A DNA stretch of 64,000 nucleotides from Whitmania pigra (taxonomy: Eukaryota; Annelida; Clitellata; Hirudinida; Haemopidae): contig JAJTWR010000448.1 of NCBI GenBank assembly GCA_021613335.1, positions 684,501 to 748,500 of the forward strand, given 5' to 3'. Under the pieces are notes generated by a model. The model saw only the letters and a list, made by a program, of their open reading frames with translations. It ran no database searches and was not told the origin of the DNA. This document shows positions 1 through 9,303 of the stretch, piece by piece (position 1 is the stretch's first letter; each line of letters opens with the position of its first letter). The position numbers were made by a program, and so were the translations under genes.

Positions 1-240
1 CATTGTTCTGCATTATTACCTCCAGATATCTTTCGTGATCAGCCAGTTTCAGAATGCTTCCTCCAAATTCATATTCCACTTTTGTGTTTCTGAATCCCAT
101 ATGCATAATGAAAAAGCATCTGCCAAGCTTCTGAACATTTGAATAACTTGAATAAGATCTTCAACATCTTGTTTGCTGACACTTCGTGCTACTTTGGTGT
201 CGTCAGCAAACTTGGATAATTTAGACCGTATTCCACCATC
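1..240 (-). mobile_element. Degenerate reverse-transcriptase fragment of a non-LTR retrotransposon (LINE)
   Basis: Read on the minus strand, this stretch encodes a reverse-transcriptase piece. It has KFADDTKVARSV, the FADD catalytic box of LINE RTs, then after a frameshift MHMGFRNTKVEYEF and GSILKLADHERYLEVIM. The latter matches the usual 'K-x-M-H-x-G ... Y-x-x-G ... L ... ERDLGV' stretch that follows the catalytic box in jockey/CR1/RTE-type elements. At least one frameshift is needed to join the pieces and the fragment runs off the left edge, so it is a dead copy. The clade cannot be named from this much. Confidence 0.7.
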
Positions 241-620
241 CAGATCTTAGATTCATATACAGAACAGAAATTATGTAGCTCACAATTTTAGCATCAAGAA
301 ATTTTGTCGGTTTAAAATTTATTTGAATAAGTTGATGATGACAGCGCGTCTGACCAATTAAAACTTTATTTTAACTTTTATGACAACATTATTTGAGCAA
401 TCTGGAGAAGTCATTAATATTTAATAATAAAATAAATTAGCAATTAAAATTTAAAAATTAATAAAAAATTAATTATTTAATTTAAAAATTTATATTAACC
501 AATATTCGGGATCTTTTTCAAATATTAGAATGTTAGCTCGATAGATAAAAGGTAAATCAGAATCACCAAATCAGACATACACAATTCTAACATCCAGCTA
601 TTCAGTCAACTCAGCCAACA
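241..620. other. AT-rich 5' flank of the helicase gene
   Basis: Very AT-rich DNA between the LINE fragment and the helicase ATG. A run of A/T-only stretches lies around 420-500. No coding signal or clear core promoter is visible. It may hold the promoter or 5' UTR of the downstream intronless gene. Confidence 0.4.
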
Positions 621-1901
621 ATGTCCGACAACGAAGAACTTCTCGATTATGAAGAATCACTTCAAGAGCACGAAGAGCCAGTCTTGGAAGCAGCAGAAGA
701 GCCAGCAACACAAAAGGATCTGAAAGGGACTTATGTCTCCGTCCACAGTTCAGGATTCAGAGATTTTCTCCTCAAGCCCGAGCTGCTGAGGGCCATCGCG
801 GACTGTGGCTTCGAACACCCATCCGCGGTTCAGCACGAATGCATACCTCAGGCCAATTTGGGAATGGACATTCTTTGCCAGGCCAAGTCGGGGATGGGCA
901 AAACAGCAGTCTTCGTTCTTTCGACTCTTCAGCAATTGGAAGTTGTGGACAACCAAGTTTCGGTGCTTGTCATGTGCCATACCAGAGAACTGGCTTTTCA
1001 GATAAGCAAGGAGTACGAAAGGTTTACCAGGTACTTGAAGGGAGTCAAGGTAGCCGTGTTCTTTGGAGGGATATCCATAAACAAAGACGAAGATACACTG
1101 AAGTCCAACTGTCCTCATATTTTAGTCGGAACTCCAGGTAGAATTTTGGCTCTGGCTCGTAAGAAGGTACTTGATCTTAAAAATCTGAAGCAGTTTGTAA
1201 TTGATGAATGCGACAAAGTGCTCGATCAACTCGACATGAGAAAAGACATCCAGGAAATCTTCAGGATGTCTCCTAGAGACAAACAAGTTATGATGTTCTC
1301 CGCAACCCTGAGCAAAGAGATTCGTCCAGTCTGCAAGAAGTTCATGCACGATCCTTTGGAGGTTTACATCGACGACGATTCAAAACTAACACTCCACGGA
1401 CTCCAACAACATTACGTCAAATTGAAGGAGAGCGAAAAGAACAAGAAACTGTTTGAGCTTCTCGACAACCTCGACTTCAATCAAGTCATCGTCTTCGTCA
1501 AATCCATCCAGAGGTGCACGGCTCTGTCGAATTTACTGGTTCAGCAGAACTTCCCAACCATCGCCATTCACAAGGCCATGAAACAAGAGGAAAGACTGAG
1601 TCGCTACCAGCAGTTCAAGAACTTCGAGTCTCGCGTTCTGGTAGCTACGAACCTGTTTGGCAGAGGAATTGACATCGAGAGAGTCAACATCGTTTTCAAC
1701 TATGACATGCCTGAGGATTCTGACACCTACCTCCACAGGGTGGCAAGGGCTGGAAGATTCGGAACAAAAGGATTGGCCATAAGCTTTGTATCCGACGATG
1801 ACAGTGCCAAGATTCTGAACGATGTCCAGGAGAGATTCGAAATCAGCATTGCTGAACTGCCAGAGAGCATTGACAAATCACTGTACGTCGATGCTGAGTA
1901 A
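621..1901 (+). CDS. DDX39B-like: UAP56/Sub2-type DEAD-box ATPase (intronless)
   Basis: RNA helicase of the UAP56/Sub2/DDX39 branch, which in the nucleus helps prespliceosome assembly and loads TREX for mRNA export. The 426-aa length equals the family norm (about 428). Visible motifs in order: Q-motif region [14 protein letters not shown] (about 65-78), Walker [26 protein letters not shown], the diagnostic DECD box (instead of DEAD), SAT, then in lobe 2 [20 protein letters not shown] and [13 protein letters not shown]. All catalytic residues are present, so the protein should be active. The start lies in 'acaATGtcc', and the acidic N-terminus matches the family. Orthologues normally have introns, so the single exon suggests an intact retrocopy. 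Divergent spots (MCHTREL, an [15 protein letters not shown] end) fit a paralogue and not the main gene. Confidence 0.93.
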   Translation: MSDNEELLDYEESLQEHEEPVLEAAEEPATQKDLKGTYVSVHSSGFRDFLLKPELLRAIADCGFEHPSAVQHECIPQANLGMDILCQAKSGMGKTAVFVLSTLQQLEVVDNQVSVLVMCHTRELAFQISKEYERFTRYLKGVKVAVFFGGISINKDEDTLKSNCPHILVGTPGRILALARKKVLDLKNLKQFVIDECDKVLDQLDMRKDIQEIFRMSPRDKQVMMFSATLSKEIRPVCKKFMHDPLEVYIDDDSKLTLHGLQQHYVKLKESEKNKKLFELLDNLDFNQVIVFVKSIQRCTALSNLLVQQNFPTIAIHKAMKQEERLSRYQQFKNFESRVLVATNLFGRGIDIERVNIVFNYDMPEDSDTYLHRVARAGRFGTKGLAISFVSDDDSAKILNDVQERFEISIAELPESIDKSLYVDAE

Positions 1902-1945
1902 AGTATCTGTTAAGTAAATATTCTTATGTGAGGTTATTTTTGTTA

Positions 1946-1951
1946 AATAAA
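1946..1951 (+). terminator. Polyadenylation signal of the helicase gene
   Basis: AATAAA 45 nt after the helicase stop codon, in an AT-rich 3' UTR. It is the closest canonical poly(A) hexamer. Confidence 0.55.
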
Positions 1952-2475
1952 TATATTCCTAATATTAGATTTTCTCAGATCCTGACATTATTGACATATG
2001 AAATTATAATAGTGACAGTCCTTTATTTTCTTAACAACATCTTTCATGACCTAAATACATTGACATTAATTTTTTAATTAACATGAACTATCCATCTAAC
2101 TTGCATGGTTCTAAGCGGGTAATACCGAATCATGTTAATTCCGTAAAATTGAATAAAATTCATTTATTAATTGTAAAAGAATTGTCATTTTCTAACAAAG
2201 TTGGATACTGGGCTAAGATCGAGATTTAATGCATTTCCAAACTCATGTTTTTATTTAACAACTATTTACGCTTTGAAACAAAATTCGACCAAAAAAGGAC
2301 ATCGATTGTACATATTTTACGATCACAAAGTGAAATATATTAACGTCATTTAAGCTAACGTCTCCAGTTTCGAAACGAATGATTTCCTGGAATGTATTAT
2401 TAGTTGTTGCTGAGTTGTCCTTGTCAACCTCAACGTTCAACAAGTTTAAAGCAGATTTTTTGGAAAGTGATTTTA
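1952..2475. other. Intergenic stretch without recognised gene
   Basis: AT-rich. A 62-codon open frame on the minus strand (2255-2443) has a non-repetitive composition but no motif I recognise. I see no splice signals that would join it to anything. Confidence 0.3.
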
Positions 2476-2483
2476 GTTCGAAT

Positions 2484-2697
2484 CAAGGGCGGATTTGCGG
2501 GGGGGGTGATGGCCCTGCCCGACACTTGGAAAACAAAAGAAAAATTCAATCTATTATAAAACTTAAAAAAATTAAATTAGAACTTAAAAAATGTATTTTA
2601 ATTTAATTTTTTTAAAATTATTTCAATAATTTACTACTTTCGACAAAAAGTTTGGTTAGCTGTGCCACCCCGCCCAAGTGTTCTGGTACCGCTCTTT
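2484..2697. mobile_element. hAT-type MITE, copy 1 (214 bp)
   Basis: Short non-coding element beginning CAAGGGCGGATTTGCGG and ending CCGCTCTTT. It is bounded by a perfect 8-bp direct repeat GTTCGAAT (2476-2483 and 2698-2705), the target-duplication length of hAT transposons. A second, related element of 220 bp sits at 47234-47453. Both share G-rich ends, an inner C-rich GTGCC(A/C)(C/T)CCC block and an AT-rich core. Confidence 0.7.
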
Positions 2698-3276
2698 GTT
2701 CGAATAAATAAATAGCAGATCAAGATTGATTTTTTTTATAGTTTTTATTATTGAAAAACTATCGAATGGAGAATGCTTTAATACCTATTTTAGTCCTTCC
2801 CAAGCTGATAAATTCTTTCATTACCTGAAGGTGTTATCTGAAGATTATTTATTTTTTAGTAATTTCTACATTGTTGTCAAACCAATAGGTGACAAATGGT
2901 TTGCCCTTAGTTATCATAAACTTACTAATCAAGTTAAACATATAATTGAAAGTATTAAGTTATAAATTATACTTAAAATTGTACTTACAAAAGGCCCTCG
3001 ATCAAGCCATGCTATGGATTTCAGTAGCCTTTTTAATGTTACAACTTTGACCATACACAATTTGTTGTTAACTCAAAACCCAAAGAAAGTGAATAATTGT
3101 GAGCTGAATTGAAGCATTAATTTGGAACTCATCTAAACAAAGAAATTTGAGACAATTTATTTATTTTGTTTACATTTTATATTTGAAATCATAATGCGTC
3201 ACAATGAATCAAAGAAATCGAAAGAATGGGTCGTTGGACAAGTGCTACGGCAACATTGGTGTACAGGTTGACAAGT

Positions 3277-4005
3277 TCACTGCTTGTAATGCCTGTACTC
3301 CAACTTGAGCTCGTACGTTCCCCTGTGAACACCGGCTGGGTTGAACCTGCAGATCTCTTTCAAGATTTCCTTCAAATGGCCGACAGGCTGCTTAGTCAGC
3401 TTGATGAGATCATGCAACTTGTAATATTGGTGCTTCTCAAAGATGGAAAAGAGCTGGTCTTTGACCAAATTCTTGTCCTTTCTGAAATTCTTCTTCTCCT
3501 CCCCCTCCTTTGCCTTGCCGATGTTGTTTGTCAGGGGTTTGCAATTATGGACAAGACCGTCCAGTTGAACAGTCTGTCTATCGGGCGTGTTAGCCGCCTT
3601 AAACACACCGCGTTTCCATTCCATGTATTCACTGTTCATGATCGGCCTCATGGAGCCCTTTTTCGAGATATTCCCTTCGATGGCCATGGATCCACCGTCC
3701 ATCGAGGAGGGGTTGTTTCCCTCCGACATGATGAACAACTTGGAGTCGACAGACTCGTTTAAAAGAAATTCATGCTGAGTGGGAATGCTCTCTTTTTGGT
3801 GTTCCTTGTTGACGACGAACACAGGCTTTTTGGACTTGTCGTTGTAAATTTTCAATTTTCCAATCTCAACGCCGGGTGGTCCGTTCGTGAAGAGTTCCTG
3901 TAAGTATGTTGGTATTTTGACCAAAGTGATTCTCCTCGGGGCTTTGGTCAAATTCAATATGTTTTTCTTTCCCTCTCTATTATTATTGTTAACTGGAGTT
4001 TTCAT
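3277..4005 (-). CDS. GTF2F2-like: TFIIF beta subunit (RAP30) paralogue, intronless
   Basis: General transcription factor subunit that partners RAP74 and recruits RNA polymerase II. The first Met (at 4005) gives 242 aa against about 249 in human. The N-terminal dimerisation part is recognisable (LVKIPTYLQELF, EIGKLKIY). The middle has MEWKRGVFKAA and LVHNCKPLTN. The C-terminal winged helix is best kept: FEKHQYYKLHDLIKLTKQP, LKEILKEICRFN, GTYELKLEYRHY. The open frame continues upstream without an ATG to 4032. It has no introns and many changes in the beta-barrel part, so I take it for an expressed or formerly expressed retrocopy, not the parental gene. A degraded relative lies at 29060-29400. 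Confidence 0.88.
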   Translation of the reverse strand: MKTPVNNNNREGKKNILNLTKAPRRITLVKIPTYLQELFTNGPPGVEIGKLKIYNDKSKKPVFVVNKEHQKESIPTQHEFLLNESVDSKLFIMSEGNNPSSMDGGSMAIEGNISKKGSMRPIMNSEYMEWKRGVFKAANTPDRQTVQLDGLVHNCKPLTNNIGKAKEGEEKKNFRKDKNLVKDQLFSIFEKHQYYKLHDLIKLTKQPVGHLKEILKEICRFNPAGVHRGTYELKLEYRHYKQ

Positions 4006-4389
4006 GTTTTCGACGCGCTTGTGATAAATCAACGAGGTAAACTCTTGCGGAACTACGTACGACTGAAGATTATAGACTGACTATTCAACTGAATGACGAT
4101 TATAATGCGGCGATATGATAACTATATGGCATGCTCTGCTAAAGGGCATAAGAGGTACTATAAAAAGATTCTGAATATAACTTCATGTTAATTAACATTT
4201 TTTAATTAAATTCCCGCGCAACGCGGTTTTTAGTGAACTCTTTGCCTCCTTGATATATATATCTATATAGTTATATTTAATGCTGCGTTACGTATGTGCA
4301 TAAAAGAATTTTTTACAAGCAAAATTGAGATTTGCCATTGGGACTTTCTTCGATGGAATAGAATAATGAATAACAAATGTTGGACTTTC
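4006..4389. other. Upstream flank of the RAP30 copy
   Basis: AT-rich region between the RAP30-like start and the hAT insertion. No gene, RNA gene or repeat is recognised. Confidence 0.3.
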
Positions 4390-4397
4390 GCTCTGAG

Positions 4398-5518
4398 TAG
4401 AGCTGGGTTCAAGTAAGTAAGTACTTAAGTAAATTTTATACTTATTATTTACTTAAGTAATTTTTGGACGACTTGAAAATTATAAATAATTTTTTCTTGT
4501 CAGTTTTTTGCGCGAAAAACTGGTAGTACTATAGATTAGATAGAAAAGGAATTGGGGAAAACACTTTCTCTGTTCTTGGACATCAAAACTAGATGGAACT
4601 CATTGCTTAAGATTCTTGGAAGCCAGGACACCCATTGACAATACATTGATAGAGCTCAATCTAGGATCAAAATGCTTGACAGAGGATGAGGTTGCAGTTG
4701 TGAAAGACTTGGCAGAAAGTCTAGAAATAATTGAGGTTGGTGCAACCGCTGTTTGTAGCCCTGACGTCACAATTTCAAAGAGTGAAAAGATTTTTGAGTA
4801 TTTCAGAGGAATTATTGACAGCTGTCAATGACAGAATTGAATCAAGGAGAAATAAAGAGATTTGTGGCCTTGTGAGATATCTAGAGGCTCCAGACAGTTA
4901 CGAGCATGTGGTCGAATTTTCAATCTTAAGTTATCCAAAGAAACGAGAGCTTGCAGAAGTGGCAAGAAATGTCCTTTCACAGCTTTTTCCCTATGATTCT
5001 ATTAATGAGAGTGCTGAAAATTTTGAACATAACATCATTAAGGAACCCCCTATGAAAAAGTCCAAAGCAGAAGAGCTCAATGACATTTCATGCCAGCCAG
5101 AAGATCAACCTTTGGATTGTGCTCAAGAAAATATCTTCACACATTAAGAAAGAAATGAAATTTTACGAAGCAACAAAGGAATGTCCCAAAAGCTTGAAAA
5201 TCTTGAAGTTTTGTCTAAACTCACATTCACCCTCTTCTGTTGAAGCAGAAAGGTGTTTTAATGCTGCTGGACTGATTATTTTAAAGTTGAGGTCATCGTT
5301 AAGTGATGAGATGATTGATTTTTGTGCTTTGCACGCAGCCACTTTGTCCGCAAATAATTCTTCTTTATAGATGAATAATAAATAAGGTAAATAAAATTCG
5401 GTATAATGTCTCTAACTACTTTTAAAAAATTACTTGAATTACTTAATTACCTAAGTAATATTTTAAAAACTACTTGTTACTTAAGTATTTTTTTCAAGCT
5501 AGTTTGAACCCAGCAATA
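4398..5518 (+). mobile_element. Defective hAT transposon with intact ends
   Basis: 1121-bp element. Terminal inverted repeats are TAGAGCTGGGTTCAA on the left and TATTGCTGGGTTCAA (reverse complement of the right end), differing at two inner bases. An identical 8-bp target duplication GCTCTGAG flanks it (4390-4397 and 5519-5526). Both subterminal zones carry repeated (G/T)ACTTAAGTA-type motifs, as expected for transposase-binding sites. The interior encodes a broken hAT transposase. The perfect target duplication argues for a fairly recent insertion of an already deleted copy. Confidence 0.88.
4560..5370 (+). pseudogene. hAT transposase remnant
   Basis: Several open pieces in different frames together resemble the C-terminal half of a hAT transposase. 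LDIKTRWNSLLKIL contains the conserved W-N-S motif of the RNase H-like fold. LEARTPIDNTLIEL and a helical stretch (CLTEDEVAVVKDL) follow, and VEAERCFNAAGLIILKLRSS with LSDEMIDFCALH is the hATC dimerisation domain. Frame changes occur near 4614, 4810 and 5140, and the N-terminal BED finger and first catalytic Asp are missing. The copy cannot make transposase and would need one in trans. Confidence 0.8.
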
Positions 5519-5730
5519 GCTCTGAGATACTAGTTAGAAAACATTGGGAAAAACAATAAAAATCTTGTTAAAAAACTTTTAGAACTATTTTGTAAATTGA
5601 TGGACAAACAGATTTGATTTTCGATTATTATAAACATTTTATTTTAAGCAGCAATAAAGCTGAATTAAAAAAAAACGAAATCAATGCACTTAATATAAAG
5701 TTGACATACAAAGTAGAAATGTATTATTGC

Positions 5731-5853
5731 TTAAGACGAGGAAAACTGGAATCGTCCGAGACATTTGGGGCCTCTTGAAACACTCTCGACGATCTCCTCT
5801 CGTCCCCTAAGTCTATTCTGTCCATCCCACGTCTGCCTCTGCCTCTTCTGCCG
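5731..5853 (-). pseudogene. Truncated 3' end of a third SERBP1-like copy
   Basis: On the minus strand this encodes the last ~40 residues of the neighbouring RGG-box gene (GRRGRGRRGMDRID, SSRVFQEAPNVSDD, SSFPRLK) followed by matching 3' UTR. The stop is one codon later than in the intact genes. It ends abruptly at 5853 where the first full duplication unit begins. It is a leftover of an older unit of the tandem array. Confidence 0.8.
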
Positions 5854-7400
5854 TTGGTGCACTTTATATAAAGAATAATAAATGTAATAATGAATGAATA
5901 AATAATGAGTTTTCGATTATTATAAACATTTTATTTTAAACATCAAGACCAGCAGAATTACAAAAAAAGAAATCGGTTCACTTGATATAAAGACCTCATT
6001 GACAAAGTAGAAATATACTATTACTTGAGACGAGGAAAACTGGAATCGTCCGAGACATTTGGAGCCTCTTGAAACACTCTCGACGATCTCCTCTCGTCCC
6101 CGAAGTCTATTCTGTCCATCTTACCGCTGCCTCTGCCTCTTCCTCTTCTGCCATAGAAGCTAGCTGTTCCCAATTTGATCTGAATGCCAGTGTTGCTATT
6201 CTCTTGCTTCACGACATTTTTTAACTTAACCTTTTCCTCCTTTTCTTTGGCACCTTCCTTGGTTTTAGCAACATTCAGTGAAGAATTCTTCCGGAGCTCG
6301 GCCTGCATTTCCTTCCATTCATCCAACGTGTACTGCTTCACCTCTGGTTCGGTTTCAACATTTCGTCTATCAAACCCTCCTCTATATCCTCCCCTACCTC
6401 TGTAAGGTCTGTTGCTCCTTGGCTTTTCGTCGAATTGACTTGACGAAGCCTCTTCGGCAACAGCAGCATCTGCGTTCTCTGGGGATGGGACTTGTTGGTC
6501 ACTAAATCCAACTCTTCTTTGACTAAAGCCTCCTCTGCCCCTGTAATACCTATTACTGGGATTTTCTTCAACATGTCTTGAAGAAGCCTCTTCGGCGACA
6601 GTAGCAAGAGCGTTCTCGGAAGATGAGACGTGTTGAGCTTGATCATAAAATCCAGCTCTACCCTGCCTATAACCACTTCTACCGCTGTAAAGCCTATCAT
6701 TTATTGGTACTTTCTCAAAGTGGCCTGATGATACCTCTTCGGTAGCCGTAACGTTGGCCTCGTACGATGGTTTAACAAAGCCTTCTCGGTCTCTCCTAAA
6801 TCCTTCTCTGCCTCTGGAAGGTCTGTGATTTTTGGCACTTTGTTCAGCTTCTCTCGTTATAGCTGACATCTTGGCAGCAAAGGTTGAGTGTGTTTTTCTA
6901 GTGAACTCTTTGCCTCCTTGATAAACAACTCTTTCTCTGGGACCCTCGTCAACGACCACCTCAGTGACACTCTCTACTTTCTTTTTCTTCTTTTTCTTTT
7001 TTCTCTCGTCAATTTGAAGACCTGTGTCACCTTCTGCGGTTGATCCAGTTTTCTGAGTTTTAGGAGAAACTTCAACCGTATCAGCCTTCTTGGGTCGGGA
7101 CTTTTCTTTAGCAGCAGCCTTGATGGCCTTCTTTAGTGCTTTCTCTTCCTTCTTTTGATTGAACTTATCAAGAAGTTCTCCGGCAACGTCATCATCGCCT
7201 TCTTGCTCAAATGCAAGGAACCTGTTCTTTATATCTACCCTAATCTCAACCATGATATTTTTCTAGATAGTTTTGAATATTCTAATTGGTTTTTTAAGGA
7301 TGCGATCTTGATCTACAGTTTTCAGAAAGTAACCTGCGTCGAGGACATACTAAAAGATCATAAAAATGAGAGTCAATAAAATTAATTTAATCAATTTTTT
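5854..7400. repeat. Tandem duplication, unit 1
   Basis: Sequence from TTGGTGCACTTTATATAAAG at 5854 through the upstream flank of the RGG-box gene is repeated at 7757-9303, an offset of 1903 bp, with very few differences. The units separate around 7400/9303, and 7400-7756 has no counterpart in unit 2. Confidence 0.85.
6021..7253 (-). CDS. RGG-box RNA-binding protein, SERBP1/HABP4/Vig-like, copy 1
   Basis: 410 aa, intronless. The N-terminus (VDIKNRFLAFEQE, DDVAGELLDKFNQKK) resembles the start of the SERBP1/HABP4/Stm1 family, whose members bind mRNA and idle ribosomes. A Lys-rich stretch (about residues 83-92) is followed by GKEFTRKTHSTFAAKM. The middle holds three ~50-residue repeats, each with an acidic Glu-Glu stretch (EEVSS or EEASS) and an RGRGG(F/Y) or related Arg/Gly block (about 165-315). 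The QYTLDEWKEMQAEL segment matches the family's conserved 'EW' helix. The end has RRGRGRGSGKMDRIDFGDE and SSFPRLK, like the RGG tail and the D-F-P end of SERBP1. A poly(A) signal lies about 90 bp after the stop (AATAAA at 5930-5935 on the minus strand). The family call is by pattern and not certain. Confidence 0.72.
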   Translation of the reverse strand: MVEIRVDIKNRFLAFEQEGDDDVAGELLDKFNQKKEEKALKKAIKAAAKEKSRPKKADTVEVSPKTQKTGSTAEGDTGLQIDERKKKKKKKKVESVTEVVVDEGPRERVVYQGGKEFTRKTHSTFAAKMSAITREAEQSAKNHRPSRGREGFRRDREGFVKPSYEANVTATEEVSSGHFEKVPINDRLYSGRSGYRQGRAGFYDQAQHVSSSENALATVAEEASSRHVEENPSNRYYRGRGGFSQRRVGFSDQQVPSPENADAAVAEEASSSQFDEKPRSNRPYRGRGGYRGGFDRRNVETEPEVKQYTLDEWKEMQAELRKNSSLNVAKTKEGAKEKEEKVKLKNVVKQENSNTGIQIKLGTASFYGRRGRGRGSGKMDRIDFGDERRSSRVFQEAPNVSDDSSFPRLK

Positions 7401-7756
7401 TTGAAACTATATCAGAGCTTGGTAGCACAAAGTTATTAAGCCTTCAATAATTTATTACATCTATTACAGGCAATTAAAGATTGCAGTTGTATTTGTTAAG
7501 TATATCAATTCTTTGATTGTTCGAGTTGAACCGCTCTATTCATTTTCAGTTGATATTTTTATATATTTTGTATTTGAAATATAAGACGAATCAGAACAAA
7601 ATTAAGTAGATTTAGGACATATCAACTACAAACATGAGAACAGATGGCGTTGAGAATATGTTTGATGGAATGCGAAAAATGAATGAAAAACGAATGGATT
7701 TTCGATGTAAACATTTTATTTTAAAGAGTAAAACAAGCAGAATTACCAAAAATAAA
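7401..7756. other. Spacer between duplicated units
   Basis: AT-rich spacer. Its right end (about 7690-7756) is another diverged copy of the RGG-box gene's 3' UTR: TAAACATTTTATTTTAAA followed by AGCAGAATTA. This shows that 3' UTR pieces have been duplicated more than once. Confidence 0.5.
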
Positions 7757-9303
7757 TTGGTGCACTTTATATAAAGAATAATAAATGTAATAATAAATGA
7801 ATAAATAATGAGTTTTCGATTATTATAAACATTTTATTTTAAACATCAAGACCAGCAGAATTACAAAAAAAGAAATCGGTTCACTTGATATAAAGACCTC
7901 ATTGACAAAGTAGAAATATACTATTACTTGAGACGAGGAAAACTGGAATCGTCCGAGACATTTGGAGCCTCTTGAAACACTCTCGACGATCTCCTCTCGT
8001 CCCCGAAGTCTATTCTGTCCATCTTACCGCTGCCTCTGCCTCTTCCTCTTCTGCCATAGAAGCTAGCTGTTCCCAATTTGATCTGAATGCCAGTGTTGCT
8101 ATTCTCTTGCTTCACGACATTTTTTAACTTAACCTTTTCCTCCTTTTCTTTGGCACCTTCCTTGGTTTTAGCAACATTCAGTGAAGAATTCTTCCGGAGC
8201 TCGGCCTGCATTTCCTTCCATTCATCCAACGTGTACTGCTTCACCTCTGGTTCGGTTTCAACATTTCGTCTATCAAACCCTCCTCTATATCCTCCCCTAC
8301 CTCTGTAAGGTCTGTTGCTCCTTGGCTTTTCGTCGAATTGACTTGACGAAGCCTCTTCGGCAACAGCAGCATCTGCGTTCTCTGGGGATGGGACTTGTTG
8401 GTCACTAAATCCAACTCTTCTTTGACTAAAGCCTCCTCTGCCCCTGTAATACCTATTACTGGGATTTTCTTCAACATGTCTTGAAGAAGCCTCTTCGGCG
8501 ACAGTAGCAAGAGCGTTCTCGGAAGATGAGACGTGTTGAGCTTGATCATAAAATCCAGCTCTACCCTGCCTATAACCACTTCTACCGCTGTAAAGCCTAT
8601 CATTTATTGGTACTTTCTCAAAGTGGCCTGATGATACCTCTTCGGTAGCCGTAACGTTGGCCTCGTACGATGGTTTAACAAAGCCTTCTCGGTCTCTCCT
8701 AAATCCTTCTCTGCCTCTGGAAGGTCTGTTATTTTTGGCACTTTGTTCAGCTTCTCTCGTTATAGCTGACATCTTGGCAGCAAAGGTTGAGTATGTTTTT
8801 CTAGTGAACTCTTTGCCTCCTTGATAAACAACTCTTTCTCTGGGACCCTCGTCAACGACCACCTCAGTGACACTCTCTACTTTCTTTTTCTTCTTTTTCT
8901 TTTTTCTCTCGTCAATTTGAAGACCTGTGTCACCTTCTGCGGTTGATCCAGTTTTCTGAGTTTTAGGAGAAACTTCAACCGTATCAGCCTTCTTGGGTCG
9001 GGACTTTTCTTTAGCAGCAGCCTTGATGGCCTTCTTTAGTGCTTTCTCTTCCTTCTTTTGATTGAACTTATCAAGAAGTTCTCCGGCAACGTCATCATCG
9101 CCTTCTTGCTCAAATGCAAGAAACCTGTTCTTTATATCTACCCTAATCTCAACCATGATATTTTTCTAGATAGTTTTGAATATTCTAATTGGTTTTTTAA
9201 GGATGCGATCTTGATCTACAGTTTTCAGAAAGTAACCTGCGTCGAGGACATACCAAAAGATCATGAAAATGAGAGTCAATAAAATTTAACATAATCAATT
9301 TTT
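7757..9303. repeat. Tandem duplication, unit 2
   Basis: Second unit of the 1903-bp-offset tandem duplication containing copy 2 of the RGG-box gene. Differences from unit 1 are single bases until about 9303, where the two flanks stop matching. Confidence 0.85.
7924..9156 (-). CDS. RGG-box RNA-binding protein, SERBP1/HABP4/Vig-like, copy 2
   Basis: 410 aa, differing from copy 1 at only two residues that I can see: Tyr for His in RKT(H/Y)STF, and Asn for His in AKN(H/N)RPS. All domains and the three acidic/RGG repeats are the same, and the 3' UTR and about 50-150 bp of upstream flank are duplicated as well. The near identity means the duplication is recent or that gene conversion keeps the copies alike. 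Both copies are open, so either or both could be expressed. Confidence 0.72.
   Translation of the reverse strand: MVEIRVDIKNRFLAFEQEGDDDVAGELLDKFNQKKEEKALKKAIKAAAKEKSRPKKADTVEVSPKTQKTGSTAEGDTGLQIDERKKKKKKKKVESVTEVVVDEGPRERVVYQGGKEFTRKTYSTFAAKMSAITREAEQSAKNNRPSRGREGFRRDREGFVKPSYEANVTATEEVSSGHFEKVPINDRLYSGRSGYRQGRAGFYDQAQHVSSSENALATVAEEASSRHVEENPSNRYYRGRGGFSQRRVGFSDQQVPSPENADAAVAEEASSSQFDEKPRSNRPYRGRGGYRGGFDRRNVETEPEVKQYTLDEWKEMQAELRKNSSLNVAKTKEGAKEKEEKVKLKNVVKQENSNTGIQIKLGTASFYGRRGRGRGSGKMDRIDFGDERRSSRVFQEAPNVSDDSSFPRLK

Noticed and set aside
2726..2965. 79-codon open frame after the first MITE
   Set aside because: AT-rich, hydrophobic/aromatic composition, no recognised motif and no splice or promoter support.
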